A stretch of 64,000 nt of DNA from assembly GCF_004348985.1 (NCBI RefSeq), contig NZ_SMKW01000025.1, forward strand, positions 55,529 through 119,528, in the 5' to 3' direction. The DNA comes from Saccharopolyspora elongata. GTDB taxonomy: Bacteria; Actinomycetota; Actinomycetes; Mycobacteriales; Pseudonocardiaceae. The position numbers and the translations under genes are program-made. Shown here in pieces: positions 1-8,620 of this stretch (position 1 is the stretch's first letter; each line of letters opens with the position of its first letter). The notes under the pieces are model-generated. The model did no database searches. It was not told the DNA's origin and saw only the letters and a program-made list of their open reading frames with translations.

Positions 1-64
1 ACTTCCGAACCGGGGACTCGGTGGTGGTCTGGGTGCTGCCGGTGGTGGCGAAGTTCTCGGTCAT
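1..64 (-). CDS. Start of a gene running off the left edge (product unknown)
   Basis: An ATG at 62-64 on the minus strand opens a frame that reads MTENFATTGSTQTTTESPVRK and leaves the window without a stop. A GGAGG lies just upstream, but the spacing is very short. The Thr/Ser-rich start gives no family. It would be transcribed in the same direction as the SUFU-like gene at 153-710, which ends 88 bp upstream. It could be a chance frame; only the start codon and the Shine-Dalgarno-like sequence support it. Confidence 0.4.
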   Translation of the reverse strand, partial: MTENFATTGSTQTTTESPVRK

Positions 65-152
65 GCCTCCAGCTTGGGCCCCGGAGGGGCCGGAGGCCTC
101 GGGGTACGACCCCGACCCGACCCGGATTCCCCGGCCGCCGACCCCTGGGGCG

Positions 153-710
153 TCAGGCGGCCGAGGGGCGGTGGATGTCGAGCAGGTTGGAGTTCTCCCG
201 CTCCCAGCAGTCGTACAGCGCGTCCCGGCCGTAGCGGGCCACCAGCTGGGCCTCCTCGCGGGTGATCGGGACCAGCGTGATCAGCTGGAGGACCGGTTCG
301 CCCGCGTCGTCGAGCAGGACGTCGAACGAGTCGCCGAGGTAGGGGTGCGGGGCGGCGAGCGCGCCGCAGATCTCGGTGTCCGGCAACAGGATCCGGTCGT
401 TCATGATGAGCGCGCCGTAGCCGACCCGGCTGTTGCTCTCGGTCAGCAGCTCGGCGATCACGCCCGTCAGGTGCCGCGCGTGGATCTCCTGCTCCGACTG
501 CAACGTGCAGATGAGCTCCTGGGGCAGCGGCGCGCCCGCCGTGCGGTCGCGCAGGCCGCTGGTCAGCACCGAGACGTGCGCGCCGTCCGGGTGGTCGCAG
601 TAGACGAGGTGGTAGCCCCGATCGCGCCCATCCGCCAGCCGGCTGTCGGCGCCGCGGACCCGGCCGATGTGCGTCTCAACGTGTGCGGGGAACCCGCTGA
701 ACCGGCTCAT
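153..710 (-). CDS. Suppressor-of-fused (SUFU) domain protein, copy 1
   Basis: A 185-residue soluble protein with no signal peptide. Its second half follows the bacterial SUFU pattern: a QELICTL strand near residue 70, a LLPDTEICGAL segment, then LQLITLVPITREEAQ, a helix with YGRDALYDCWE, and the ending DIHRPSA. Bacterial SUFU proteins are known as immunity or adaptor components of polymorphic toxin systems and also occur as orphans; no toxin gene is visible beside this one. A paralogue lies at 12178-12771 with the same block order. The ATG at 710 was chosen because the longer upstream frame is only the shadow of neighbouring genes. Function is inferred from fold resemblance. Confidence 0.8.
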   Translation of the reverse strand: MSRFSGFPAHVETHIGRVRGADSRLADGRDRGYHLVYCDHPDGAHVSVLTSGLRDRTAGAPLPQELICTLQSEQEIHARHLTGVIAELLTESNSRVGYGALIMNDRILLPDTEICGALAAPHPYLGDSFDVLLDDAGEPVLQLITLVPITREEAQLVARYGRDALYDCWERENSNLLDIHRPSAA

Positions 711-739
711 GCACCACCCCTTCGGAAACCCACGCGATC

Positions 740-1252
740 CTAGATCGTGCCGCGCGGCGCTCGGCGGGTCCGTGCCGAGATCAGCGCGTGCAGCAGGCGC
801 ACCCACCACGACCAGCGGGCTGGTTTCCGCACCGTGCCGGTGGTCGCTTGCTCGGCGCGGTCGAGGACGTCCTCCAGCGCTGCGTCGTGCAGCGGGCGCC
901 ACAGCAGTGGCCAGGTGATCCGGGCCGGGCCGCGGGCGTGCATGGACAGCAGGTTGTGCAACACGGTGCGGTCGCCTTCGCGGTGCACGGTGAACTCGTG
1001 GAAACCGTCGAAGCCGCGCGGTGCGGTGAAGCGGAACCGGATCCAGCGGCCGGGCGTGTAGCCGACGATCCGGTAGCGGATCGGACCGTGTCCGCCCTCG
1101 GCGCCCACCTCCAGCGGGCGGTCGAAACGCATCGCCGGCCAGGCGTCGTGCGCCCACAGCTTGTCGTGCGGGCTCGCCAGCGAGTCGATCAGCGCTCCGG
1201 TGGTGTCCTCGTCGACCGGCAGCCGCCTGATGTGCAGATTCCGGATGGCCAT
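740..1252 (-). CDS. SRPBCC (START/polyketide cyclase-like) family protein
   Basis: A 170-residue protein with the look of a helix-grip SRPBCC domain: an N-terminal strand, RIVGYTPGRWIRFRF and GFDGFHEFTV strands, and a long C-terminal helix (LHDAALEDVLDRAEQA). The basic tail WVRLLHALISARTRR may contact membrane. Such proteins bind hydrophobic ligands in a central cavity; the ligand cannot be read from sequence. It is divergent from a TetR gene starting at 1314, and the short region between them carries two palindromes, so it is probably the regulator's target. The stop lies 29 bp before the SUFU gene's start, so the two may be cotranscribed. Confidence 0.75.
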   Translation of the reverse strand: MAIRNLHIRRLPVDEDTTGALIDSLASPHDKLWAHDAWPAMRFDRPLEVGAEGGHGPIRYRIVGYTPGRWIRFRFTAPRGFDGFHEFTVHREGDRTVLHNLLSMHARGPARITWPLLWRPLHDAALEDVLDRAEQATTGTVRKPARWSWWVRLLHALISARTRRAPRGTI

Positions 1253-1268
1253 CGCGGTGCTCCCTTTT

Positions 1269-1312
1269 TAGAGGGTTCTCTCTACAACCGTATTGGAGCA
1301 TATCCTCCAATA
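1269..1312. promoter_or_regulatory. Two palindromes between SRPBCC and TetR genes (probable TetR operators)
   Basis: Two dyads occur in 44 bp. The first, 1269-1284, reads TAGAG...CTCTA with mismatches in the centre. The second, 1291-1312, has perfect 8-bp arms TATTGGAG and CTCCAATA around a near-symmetric ATAT core. The second ends one base before the ATG of the TetR gene, so a bound repressor would cover the start codon and block its own expression. Position and symmetry are seen; binding is inferred. Confidence 0.6.
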
Positions 1313-1313
1313 C

Positions 1314-1892
1314 ATGGGTAGGCCTGCCCGGCACGATGCCGACCGACTCCTCGACGCCGCCGTCGCGCTCGCCGCCGAAACCGGGCCGCGAGGGGTGACG
1401 ATGGCCGCGGTCGCGCGGGCGGCTGGCGCCCCGAGCGGCTCGGTCTACCACCGCTTCCCGGACCGGATCGCGCTGCTGTCGGCGCTGTGGCTGCGCACCG
1501 TGACCCGGTTCCAGGAAGGGGTCTTCGCGGCGCTCGACGGCTCGCCGCAGGACGCCGCCGTCGCGATGGCGCGCCACGCGGTCGAGTGGTGCCGCGAGCA
1601 CCCGGACGAGGCGAGGGTGCTGCTCGCCGGGCCCGGGGACTTCGGCCTGGCGGAGTGGCCCGAAGCGGCCCGAAAACGCTTGGCCGCGGGCAACGCGCAG
1701 CTGGAGCAGGCCCTGGCCGACCTGGCTCGGCGGCTCGGGAAGACCGACGAGCGCGGGCGGTCCCGCGTCCGGCTCGCGGTGGTCGACCTGCCCTACGCCG
1801 TGGTCCGGCGGTACTTGGTGCGCGGCGAGCCGATCCCCGCCTTGGAGGTTGGCACAGCGAGCGACGCGGTTCGGGCCCTGCTTGCCGGATGA
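1314..1892 (+). CDS. TetR/AcrR family transcriptional regulator
   Basis: A 192-residue repressor. The N-terminal helix-turn-helix is typical: GVTMAAVARAAGAPSGSVYHRF at about residues 25-47, with the SVYHRF recognition helix. The rest is a helical ligand-binding domain. The start was put at the ATG giving MGRPARHD, the usual TetR opening; an in-frame TTG 21 bp upstream lies inside the operator palindrome and is less likely. There is no good Shine-Dalgarno sequence, so the message may be leaderless or nearly so. Divergent from the SRPBCC gene, which it probably controls along with itself. Confidence 0.85.
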   Translation: MGRPARHDADRLLDAAVALAAETGPRGVTMAAVARAAGAPSGSVYHRFPDRIALLSALWLRTVTRFQEGVFAALDGSPQDAAVAMARHAVEWCREHPDEARVLLAGPGDFGLAEWPEAARKRLAAGNAQLEQALADLARRLGKTDERGRSRVRLAVVDLPYAVVRRYLVRGEPIPALEVGTASDAVRALLAG

Positions 1893-1937
1893 TCGGATGA
1901 TCGCCTTCGGGCCGGTGGTTCGAATACGCTCGGCGGC

Positions 1938-2825
1938 ATGGCGGTGGATGACGCGCTCGACATGAAGTCCCCGGCCGAGGTCGCGACGGCGCTGGACAAC
2001 ACCGGGTACCTGCCCGACGAGGGCATCGCGACGGCGGCGTTCCTGGCGATGCGGATGCGTCGCCCGCTGCTGTGCGAGGGCGAGCCCGGCACCGGCAAGA
2101 CGGCGCTGGCGCAGGCGTTGGCCGCGGCGCTCGGGGTCGACCTGATCCGGTTGCAGTGCCACGAGGGCATCGACGCCGCGCAGGCCCTCTACGACTGGGA
2201 CTTCCCGCGCCAGCTGCTGCACCTGCGCACGCTGGAGGCGGCCTCCGGCGGCGAGCTGGACGCCGACGCCGCCGAATCCTCGCTGTACACCCCGAGGTTC
2301 CTGCTGGCGAGGCCGCTGCTGCGCGCGTTGCAGGAGTCGCCTTGCGTGCTGCTGGTCGACGAGATCGACCGCGCCGACGACGAGTTCGAGGCGTTCCTGC
2401 TGGAGGTGCTGTCGGAATACGCGGTGACCATTCCGGAGTTCGGAGTGGTGCGGGCGCAGCAGCCGCCGATCGTGATCCTGACGTCCAACCGGACCCGAGA
2501 GGTGCACGACGCGCTGAAGCGCCGCTGCCTCTACCACTGGCTGGAGCATCCGGGCCTGGAGCGGGAGGTCGCGATCCTGCGGCGCCGCCTGCCGGGGCTG
2601 GACGCCCGGCTGGCGGAGCAGGTGGCCGCGGCGGTGCAGCGGATGCGGCAGATGGAGCTGCTGAAGCCGCCGGGCGTGGCGGAGGCGCTGGACTGGGCGC
2701 AGGCGTTGCAGGCGCTCGACCAGGACGAACTGGACACGGAGACCGCCGCGACCACGCTGGGAGCGGTGCTGAAGTACCGCGAGGACGCCGAACGGGTCCG
2801 CGCCGCGGGCATCGTGGCGCCGTGA
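1938..2825 (+). CDS. coxD: MoxR-type AAA+ ATPase, CoxD-like
   Basis: A 295-residue AAA+ ATPase. Walker A GEPGTGKT is at about residues 48-55, Walker B VLLVDEIDRAD at about 139-149, and sensor I TSNRTRE follows. CoxD-type MoxR proteins are known to mature the copper-molybdenum centre of CO dehydrogenase together with the VWA protein CoxE. It is the first gene of the cox-like cluster, followed by a VWA gene, an XdhC gene and the coxSLM subunit genes, which supports the maturation role. Whether this CODH-like enzyme has copper is doubtful because its CoxL is form II, so the exact maturation step is open. Confidence 0.88.
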   Translation: MAVDDALDMKSPAEVATALDNTGYLPDEGIATAAFLAMRMRRPLLCEGEPGTGKTALAQALAAALGVDLIRLQCHEGIDAAQALYDWDFPRQLLHLRTLEAASGGELDADAAESSLYTPRFLLARPLLRALQESPCVLLVDEIDRADDEFEAFLLEVLSEYAVTIPEFGVVRAQQPPIVILTSNRTREVHDALKRRCLYHWLEHPGLEREVAILRRRLPGLDARLAEQVAAAVQRMRQMELLKPPGVAEALDWAQALQALDQDELDTETAATTLGAVLKYREDAERVRAAGIVAP

Positions 2826-2827
2826 CC

Positions 2828-2879
2828 GTCCGCAATTTCCATTGAAATCGAACCTTCGATTTCAATGGAAATTGCGGAC
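2828..2879. repeat. Family 1 repeat: 52-bp near-perfect palindrome
   Basis: Arms of 25 bp (2828-2852 and 2855-2879) match perfectly around a CC centre; the core is TTTCCATTGAAATCG. It sits between coxD and coxE, 29 bp before the coxE ATG, inside a probable operon, and would fold into a strong hairpin in the transcript. The same core recurs at 5338-5385, 12030-12170, 34763-34786, 42094-42253 and 45757-45874. This copy lacks the DnaA-box spacer found in several of the others. Confidence 0.9.
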
Positions 2880-2908
2880 CACCGGAACCGAACGTTGAGG
2901 AGGGGGCG

Positions 2909-4057
2909 ATGGAGCGCACTGCGACCGGTCTGGTCGGCTTCGCCCGCGCCCTGCGGCACTCCGGGATGGCCTGCGGCCCCACCCGGGTCCAGGCCTTCCT
3001 CGCCGCCACCGAGCACGTCGGCCTCGACCGCTCCGCGGTCTACTGGGCCGGCCGGCTGACGCTGTGCTCCGAGCCGGACGATGTGCCCCGCTACGACGCT
3101 GCCTTCGGCAGCTGGTTCGGCGGCGCTGCGCTGTCCGCCGAGTCGCCGGGCCGTCCGCTGCCGCGTCCGGCGCGGATCGCTGCGCTCTCCGCGGCCGATG
3201 GCGGCGACCAAGACGGCGACGCGGACAAGCCGCTTGCCGCCGCCGCCAGCGACGCGGAGGTGCTCCGCCGTCGCGACCTCGCGGAGCTCGGTACGGCGGA
3301 GCGCGAGCAGCTGCGGCGCATGCTGGCGGTGCTGCGCCCCGAGCCGCCGACGCGGCCCGCTCTGCGGCATCGACGAAGCAAGCGCGGCGCGCTCAGTTCG
3401 CGCGCGACGCTCCGCGAGCTGCTGCGCTCTGGCGGCGAGCCGTTGCGGTTGCGCCGCCAGAAGCGTTCTCGGCGGCCGCGCCGGGTGGTGCTGCTGATCG
3501 ACGTCTCGGGTTCGATGAGCCCGTACGCTGATGCGCTGATGCGCTTCGCGCACGTCGTGGTGCGGCGTTCGCCCGCCAGCACCGAGGTCTTCACGCTGGG
3601 CACCCGCATGACCCGGGTGAGCCGGCAGCTCCGGCAGCGCGATCCGGAGGCCGCTCTGCTGGCGGCTTCCCGCGCCGTGCCGGATTTCTCCGGCGGCACC
3701 AGGCTCGGCGAGACGTTGCGGGTCTTCCTGGACCGCTGGGGGCAGCGGGGCATCGCGCGGGGTTCCGTCGTCGTGTTGTTCTCCGACGGCTGGGAGCGCG
3801 GCGACTCGGCGGAGCTGGGCGAGCAGATGCGCCGGTTGCGGCGCCTGGCGCGGGCGGTGGTCTGGGCCAACCCGCACGCGGGGCACGACGGGTACCAACC
3901 GGTGCAGTCCGGGATTGTCGCGGCCCTGCCGCACGTTGACCGGATGGTGGCGGGGCACAGCCTGCGCTCGCTGGAGGACGTGTGGTCGTGGGTGCGCCGG
4001 TTGTCCCAGCCGGGGCCGGCGCCGGAGGAGCGAAGTGCGGTTTTCGGGCAGAGCTGA
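2909..4057 (+). CDS. coxE: VWA domain protein, CoxE-like
   Basis: A 382-residue protein whose C-terminal half is a von Willebrand factor A domain: the MIDAS motif DVSGSMS is at about residue 197, followed by GTRLGETL and VVVLFSDGWERGD. The N-terminal half is the usual CoxE/YeaD-like region. CoxE partners the MoxR ATPase CoxD in known cox operons to mature the metal centre of CO dehydrogenase-type enzymes. The ATG follows a strong GAGGAGGGGG ribosome site. The upstream gap is filled by a hairpin repeat, so expression relative to coxD may be uncoupled. Confidence 0.88.
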   Translation: MERTATGLVGFARALRHSGMACGPTRVQAFLAATEHVGLDRSAVYWAGRLTLCSEPDDVPRYDAAFGSWFGGAALSAESPGRPLPRPARIAALSAADGGDQDGDADKPLAAAASDAEVLRRRDLAELGTAEREQLRRMLAVLRPEPPTRPALRHRRSKRGALSSRATLRELLRSGGEPLRLRRQKRSRRPRRVVLLIDVSGSMSPYADALMRFAHVVVRRSPASTEVFTLGTRMTRVSRQLRQRDPEAALLAASRAVPDFSGGTRLGETLRVFLDRWGQRGIARGSVVVLFSDGWERGDSAELGEQMRRLRRLARAVVWANPHAGHDGYQPVQSGIVAALPHVDRMVAGHSLRSLEDVWSWVRRLSQPGPAPEERSAVFGQS

Positions 4058-4152
4058 CCGGGCCCGGCGCGGTGAGCAGGTCGCTCGTCCCGCCCTGGGG
4101 CCCGGTGGAAGGTGTGCGGCGCCGGGAGGCGCTGAGGAAGCGGAGGTGCGCT

Positions 4153-5271
4153 GTGCGTGACGTGCTGGACGAGTTGACCAAGCGGTGGGAGTCGGGCGAG
4201 GCCGTCGGGCTGGGCACCGTGGTCGCGACGTTCCGGTCGGCCCCGCGGCCGCCTGGGGCGTCGATGCTGGTGACCGCCGGCGGCGAGGCGGTCGGCAGCG
4301 TTTCCGGCGGCTGCGTCGAGGGCGCGGTCTACGAGGAGGCCACCGGCGTCCTGGAAGGCGCCGATCCTGTCCTGCGGCGCTACGGCGTCAGCGACGACGA
4401 CGCGTTCGCGGTCGGCTTGACCTGCGGCGGGATCCTCGACGTCTTCGTGGAGAGGGTGGACCGCGAGACCTTCCCGGAGCTCGACGCCGTCGCCTCCTCG
4501 GTCCGCGCGGAGGAGCCGGTCGCCGTCGCGACCGTCCTGGAGCACCCCGAGGAGTCGAAGGTCGGCTCGCACCTGCTGGTGTGGCGCGAGCGCACCAGCG
4601 GCAGCCTCGGGTCGACGCGGATCGACGACGCGGTCGTCGACGACGCGCGTGGCATGCTGGCCAGCGGCCGCAGCGGCGTCATCGAGTACGGCCCGGAGGG
4701 GCAGCGGCGGGGCGAGGGGCTGAGGGTGTTCGTGAACTCCTTCGAGCCGCCGCCGCGGATGCTGGTGTTCGGCGCGATCGACTTCGCCGCCGCGATGGCC
4801 CGGATGGGCGCTTTCCTCGGTTACCGGGTCACGGTCTGCGACGCGCGGCCGGTGTTCGCCACGCACAGCCGGTTCCCGGGCGTGGACGACGTGGTGGTCG
4901 ACTGGCCGCACCGCTACCTGGCGGCCGAGGCGGAGGCCGGGCGGATCGACGAGCGCACCGCGGTCATGGTGCTCACCCACGACCCGAAGTTCGACGTGCC
5001 GGTGCTGGAGGCGGCGCTGCGGCAGGACCTCGGCTACGTCGGCGCGATGGGCTCCCGGCGCACCCACGAGGACCGGCTGCGGCGGCTCCGCGAGCAGGGC
5101 CTCAGCGAGGCGGAGCTCGCGAAGCTGTCCTCGCCGATCGGCCTGGACCTGGGCGCGCGGACCCCGGAGGAGACGGCGGTGTCGATCGCGGCCGAGCTGA
5201 TCGCGCTGCGCTGGGGCGGCCGCGGGGTGCGGCTCTCCGACGTCGAGGGGCCGATCCACCACCACTCGTGA
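4153..5271 (+). CDS. XdhC/CoxI family molybdenum hydroxylase maturation protein
   Basis: A 372-residue XdhC-family protein. The N-terminal XdhC_CoxI domain shows SVSGGCVEGAVYEEA and LTCGGILDVFVE with their conserved cysteines; the C-terminal Rossmann domain begins at MLVFGAIDFAAAMARMG and ends with VGAMGSRRTHEDR. XdhC proteins bind molybdopterin cofactor, promote its sulfuration and insert it into xanthine dehydrogenase-type enzymes; coxF/coxI products are relatives. The GTG at 4153 was chosen because GGAGG lies 6 bp upstream and the protein start then matches the family; a longer open frame runs upstream without coding signs. It precedes coxSLM, its likely client. Confidence 0.88.
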   Translation: MRDVLDELTKRWESGEAVGLGTVVATFRSAPRPPGASMLVTAGGEAVGSVSGGCVEGAVYEEATGVLEGADPVLRRYGVSDDDAFAVGLTCGGILDVFVERVDRETFPELDAVASSVRAEEPVAVATVLEHPEESKVGSHLLVWRERTSGSLGSTRIDDAVVDDARGMLASGRSGVIEYGPEGQRRGEGLRVFVNSFEPPPRMLVFGAIDFAAAMARMGAFLGYRVTVCDARPVFATHSRFPGVDDVVVDWPHRYLAAEAEAGRIDERTAVMVLTHDPKFDVPVLEAALRQDLGYVGAMGSRRTHEDRLRRLREQGLSEAELAKLSSPIGLDLGARTPEETAVSIAAELIALRWGGRGVRLSDVEGPIHHHS

Positions 5272-5280
5272 GCACGTGCC

Positions 5281-5385
5281 GTCGGCGCCACGACACGCCG
5301 ACGGCTGTGGAAAACCGGCTCCGGCTGTGGACAACTTCCGCAATTTCAATGGAAATCGGACCTTCGATTTCCATTGAAATTGCGG
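5281..5385 (-). repeat. Family 1 repeat with DnaA-box spacer
   Basis: The palindrome at 5338-5385 has 21-bp arms (core AATTTCAATGGAAATCG). Read on the minus strand it is followed by the spacer seen in copies at 12 kb, 42 kb and 45.8 kb: a perfect TTGTCCACA DnaA-type box at 5326-5334, a one-mismatch box (TTTTCCACA) at 5306-5314, and GGCGTGTCGTGG. The third hairpin of the full element is missing. It lies directly behind the xdhC stop. Confidence 0.85.
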
Positions 5386-5624
5386 ACGGACCGGCCCCCG
5401 GGGCGCGGTAGGGGCCGTGCTGGGCGAGGAGCGAGGGCCGTGTGGCCCTCGTAGGAGTCGCCGCGCCCCGTTACGGAGCGCGAGTCCGGGGACAACGCTT
5501 TCAGCGCTTGCTCGTGTTCGATCGGCGTAGCAGGCTCTCGGAGTGACCTCCGTCACCCAGGCGGAGCAGTCCGTTCCCGACCGTCCGCGCACCGCGGGCC
5601 AGTTCCTCCGAGGAGGCCGCCCAA
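5386..5624 (+). promoter_or_regulatory. Leader region of coxS with small dyad
   Basis: About 240 bp between the repeat and coxS. A dyad GTGAC-CTCC-GTCAC at 5543-5556 is the only clear symmetric element and may be an operator. The coxS ATG has a strong CGAGGAGG site 11 bp upstream. No convincing -35/-10 pair was recognised. Confidence 0.4.
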
Positions 5625-6191
5625 ATGCCGCGCATCACCGTCAACGTCGACGGCACCCACTACACCGATGAGGTCGAGCCGCGCATGCTGCTCGTCCAGT
5701 ACCTCCGCGAACGTCTCGGCAAGGTAGGCACCGTCGTCGGTTGCGACACCAGCAACTGCGGCGCGTGCACCGTCCACATGGACGGCCACAGCGTGAAATC
5801 GTGCTCGGTGCTTGCGGTGCAGGCCGACGGGCACGACGTCACGACCGTCGAGGGCCTCGCCCAGGACGGCCGGCTGCACCCCGTGCAGCAGGCGTTCCAC
5901 GACAACCACGCCCTCCAGTGCGGGTTCTGCACCCCCGGGATGATCATGCAGGCGCTCGACCTGCTCGCCGAGGTGAACGACCCCGACGACCAGCAGATCC
6001 GGGAAGGCATGGAGGGCAACCTCTGCCGCTGCACCGGGTACCAGAACATCATCCGCGCGGTCCGCGACGCGTCGCAGCGCATGCAGCCCGGCGCCGGTCC
6101 GGCCGTGGAGCACACCGAAGACACCCCGGTACCGCGAACTCCCGCCGACGAGCAGGTCGAGACGAAGGTGAAGGGAGGTCGGCAGTCATGA
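5625..6191 (+). CDS. coxS: Molybdenum hydroxylase small subunit, two [2Fe-2S] clusters (CoxS-like)
   Basis: A 188-residue iron-sulfur subunit that passes electrons from the molybdenum centre to the FAD subunit. Cysteines C40, C45, C48 and C60 (CDTSNCGAC) form the plant-type ferredoxin cluster; C99, C102, C134 and C136 (CGFC and CRC) form the second. The C-terminal tail of about 35 residues after the second cluster is longer than in many CoxS proteins and is Pro/Glu-rich. Its stop overlaps the coxL ATG (ATGA), indicating translational coupling. Confidence 0.93.
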   Translation: MPRITVNVDGTHYTDEVEPRMLLVQYLRERLGKVGTVVGCDTSNCGACTVHMDGHSVKSCSVLAVQADGHDVTTVEGLAQDGRLHPVQQAFHDNHALQCGFCTPGMIMQALDLLAEVNDPDDQQIREGMEGNLCRCTGYQNIIRAVRDASQRMQPGAGPAVEHTEDTPVPRTPADEQVETKVKGGRQS

Positions 6192-8620
6192 CATCGGTCC
6201 TGGAACCCGAACTGGGGCGCGCCCGCAAGCGCAAGGAGGACGCGCGGCTGATCACCGGCCGCACCCGCTGGACCGACAACCTGGCGCCGACGGGCACGCT
6301 GCACCTGGCGATACTGCGCAGCCCCGTCGCGCACGCCCGGATCACGTCCATCAACACCGACGAGGCGCGCCGGATGCCGGGTGTGCAGGCGGTGATCACC
6401 GGCCGGGACATCGCCGACGAGCAGGGCAGCCTGCCGTGCGCATGGCCGATCACCGAGGACATGAATGCCCCGGCGGCACCCCCGATCGCCGTGGACGAGG
6501 TGCGCTTCGCCGGTGAAGCGGTGGCGGTGGTGGCGGCTCGCAGCGCGGCCGAGGCGCGCGACGCGCTGGACGCCATCGACATCGACTACGACGAACTGCC
6601 GGTCGTGCTCGACATGGAATCGGCGCTGCAGGCGGAGTCGCCGCTGGTGCACGACGAACTGGGCACCAACCGCAACGCGACCTGGACGTTCGACTCGGCC
6701 GAGGCCGGCACCGGCGGCGACGTCGAGCAGGCGCTGAGCGGCGCGGAGGTCCGCATCGACCGCACGTTCCGGCAGCAGCGGTTGATCCCCGCGTTCATGG
6801 AGCCGCGTTCGGTGGTCGTCGACCCCACCGGCGAGCAGATCACCATGTGGTCGGCCACCCAGGTGCCGCACATCCTGCGGCTGATGCTGGCGATGTCGCT
6901 CGGCGTGCCGGAGCAGAAGATCCGGGTCATCGCGCCGGACGTGGGCGGCGGGTTCGGCGGCAAGCTCCAGGTGACGCCGGAGGAGTTCATCACCTTCGTG
7001 CTCGCCCGCAGGCTGGGCCGGCCGGTGAAGTGGACCGAATCCCGTTCGGAGACGATGGTTTCCGCGCACCACGGCCGCGACCAGATCCAGAAGCTGTCGA
7101 TGTCGGCGACCCGCGACGGCAGGATCACCGGGCTGAAGGTGGAGCTGCTCGCCGACATGGGCGCCTACCTGCGGCTGGTGACGCCGGGCATCCCGATCCT
7201 CGGCGCGTTCATGTTCAACTCGATCTACAAGATCCCTGCCTACCACTTCACCTGCACCAACGTGTTCACCAACAAGACGCCGACCGACGCCTACCGCGGC
7301 GCCGGGCGGCCGGAGGCGACGTTCGCGATCGAGCGGATGGTGGACGAGCTCGCCAACGAGCTCGGCATGGACCCGATGGAACTGCGGCGCAAGAACTGGA
7401 TCGCGCACGAGGAGTTCCCGTACGACACGGTCGCCGGGCTGACCTACGACTCCGGCAACTACGAGGCCGCCACCGACAAGGCGATGGAGCTGTTCGGCTA
7501 CCAGGCCCTGCGCGCGGAGCAGGAGGAGCGGCGGCGCTCCGGCGATCCTGTCCAGCTGGGCATCGGCATCTCGACGTTCACCGAGATGTGCGGGCTGGCG
7601 CCGTCGCGGGTGCTGGGCTCGCTGTCCTACGGCGCGGGCGGCTGGGAGCACGCGTCGATCCGGGTGCTGCCGACCGGGAAGGTGGAGGTCGTCACGGGTT
7701 CCTCGCCGCACGGGCAGGGGCACGAGACGGCGTGGAGCCAGATCGTGGCCGACCGGCTCGGCGTCGCGTTCGAGGACGTCGAGGTGCTGCACGGCGACAC
7801 CCAGGTCGCGCCCAAGGGCATGGACACCTACGGGTCGCGGTCGCTGACCGTCGGCGGCATGGCGGTCGTCAGCGCCGCGGACAAGGTCGTCGAGAAGGCC
7901 AAGAAGATCGCGGCGCACCTGCTGGAATGCGCCGAGGACGACGTCGAGTTCGCCTCCGGGCGGTTCGGGGTCCGCGGCACCGACCGGGGCACCGCGCTGG
8001 CCGAGGTCGCGCTCGCCGCGTTCGCCGCGCACGACCTGCCGGACGGCGTGGAACCGAACCTGGACGCCGAAGCGACGTTCGATCCGGAGAACTTCTCGTT
8101 CCCGCACGGCACCCACCTGTGCGCGACCGAAGTGGACACCGAGACCGGGCGGGTCGAGATCCGCAAGTACGTGTGCGTCGACGACATCGGCAGCGTGATC
8201 AACCCGCTGATCGTCGAGGGCCAGGTGCACGGCGGGCTCGCCCAGGGCATCGCGCAGGCGCTGTACGAGGAGGCCGTCTACGACGAGACCGGCACGCTGA
8301 CCACCGGGACGCTGGCCGACTACCTGATCCCGTCGGCGGCCGACCTGCCGGAGTTCGTTACCGACCGCACCGAAACCCGCGCGACGTCCAACGCACTGGG
8401 CGTCAAGGGCGTCGGCGAGGCGGGCACCATCGCCTCGACCCCGGCGGTGGTGAACGCGATCGTGGACGCCCTGCGGCCGATGGGCGTGAACGACGTGGAG
8501 ATGCCGTGCTCGCCGCAGCGGGTGTGGCGGGCCGTGACCGGTGCCCGCGAAAGCGGCGCCACCGCGCCGGAAGCCGGCGGCGGGCTCGGCTCGATGGACG
8601 CACAGGGAGGAAACCCGTGA
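6188..8620 (+). CDS. coxL: Molybdenum hydroxylase large subunit, form II CoxL type
   Basis: An 810-residue catalytic subunit of the xanthine dehydrogenase family that binds molybdopterin cytosine dinucleotide. The active-site loop reads DAYRGAGRPEA near residue 370. Form I CO dehydrogenases have AYxCSFR with the copper-ligating cysteine; AYRGAGR marks form II (OMP-type) enzymes, whose physiological substrates are mostly unsettled and may include CO poorly, aldehydes or heteroaromatics. Other family marks are GGGFGGK and the C-terminal GVKGVGEAGT with the catalytic glutamate. The product annotation as CO dehydrogenase is therefore uncertain; the molybdenum hydroxylase assignment is secure. It overlaps coxS and coxM by 4 bp. 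Confidence 0.93.
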   Translation: MTSVLEPELGRARKRKEDARLITGRTRWTDNLAPTGTLHLAILRSPVAHARITSINTDEARRMPGVQAVITGRDIADEQGSLPCAWPITEDMNAPAAPPIAVDEVRFAGEAVAVVAARSAAEARDALDAIDIDYDELPVVLDMESALQAESPLVHDELGTNRNATWTFDSAEAGTGGDVEQALSGAEVRIDRTFRQQRLIPAFMEPRSVVVDPTGEQITMWSATQVPHILRLMLAMSLGVPEQKIRVIAPDVGGGFGGKLQVTPEEFITFVLARRLGRPVKWTESRSETMVSAHHGRDQIQKLSMSATRDGRITGLKVELLADMGAYLRLVTPGIPILGAFMFNSIYKIPAYHFTCTNVFTNKTPTDAYRGAGRPEATFAIERMVDELANELGMDPMELRRKNWIAHEEFPYDTVAGLTYDSGNYEAATDKAMELFGYQALRAEQEERRRSGDPVQLGIGISTFTEMCGLAPSRVLGSLSYGAGGWEHASIRVLPTGKVEVVTGSSPHGQGHETAWSQIVADRLGVAFEDVEVLHGDTQVAPKGMDTYGSRSLTVGGMAVVSAADKVVEKAKKIAAHLLECAEDDVEFASGRFGVRGTDRGTALAEVALAAFAAHDLPDGVEPNLDAEATFDPENFSFPHGTHLCATEVDTETGRVEIRKYVCVDDIGSVINPLIVEGQVHGGLAQGIAQALYEEAVYDETGTLTTGTLADYLIPSAADLPEFVTDRTETRATSNALGVKGVGEAGTIASTPAVVNAIVDALRPMGVNDVEMPCSPQRVWRAVTGARESGATAPEAGGGLGSMDAQGGNP

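Noticed and set aside
1293..1313. TTG start giving MEHILQY before the TetR gene
   Set aside because: It lies inside the operator palindrome, has no ribosome site, and the family normally starts with MGRP.
153..2549. A 798-codon open frame on the minus strand across the first two kilobases
   Set aside because: Only its last 185 codons match a protein family. The rest is the high-GC antisense of the TetR and coxD genes, which have domain support.
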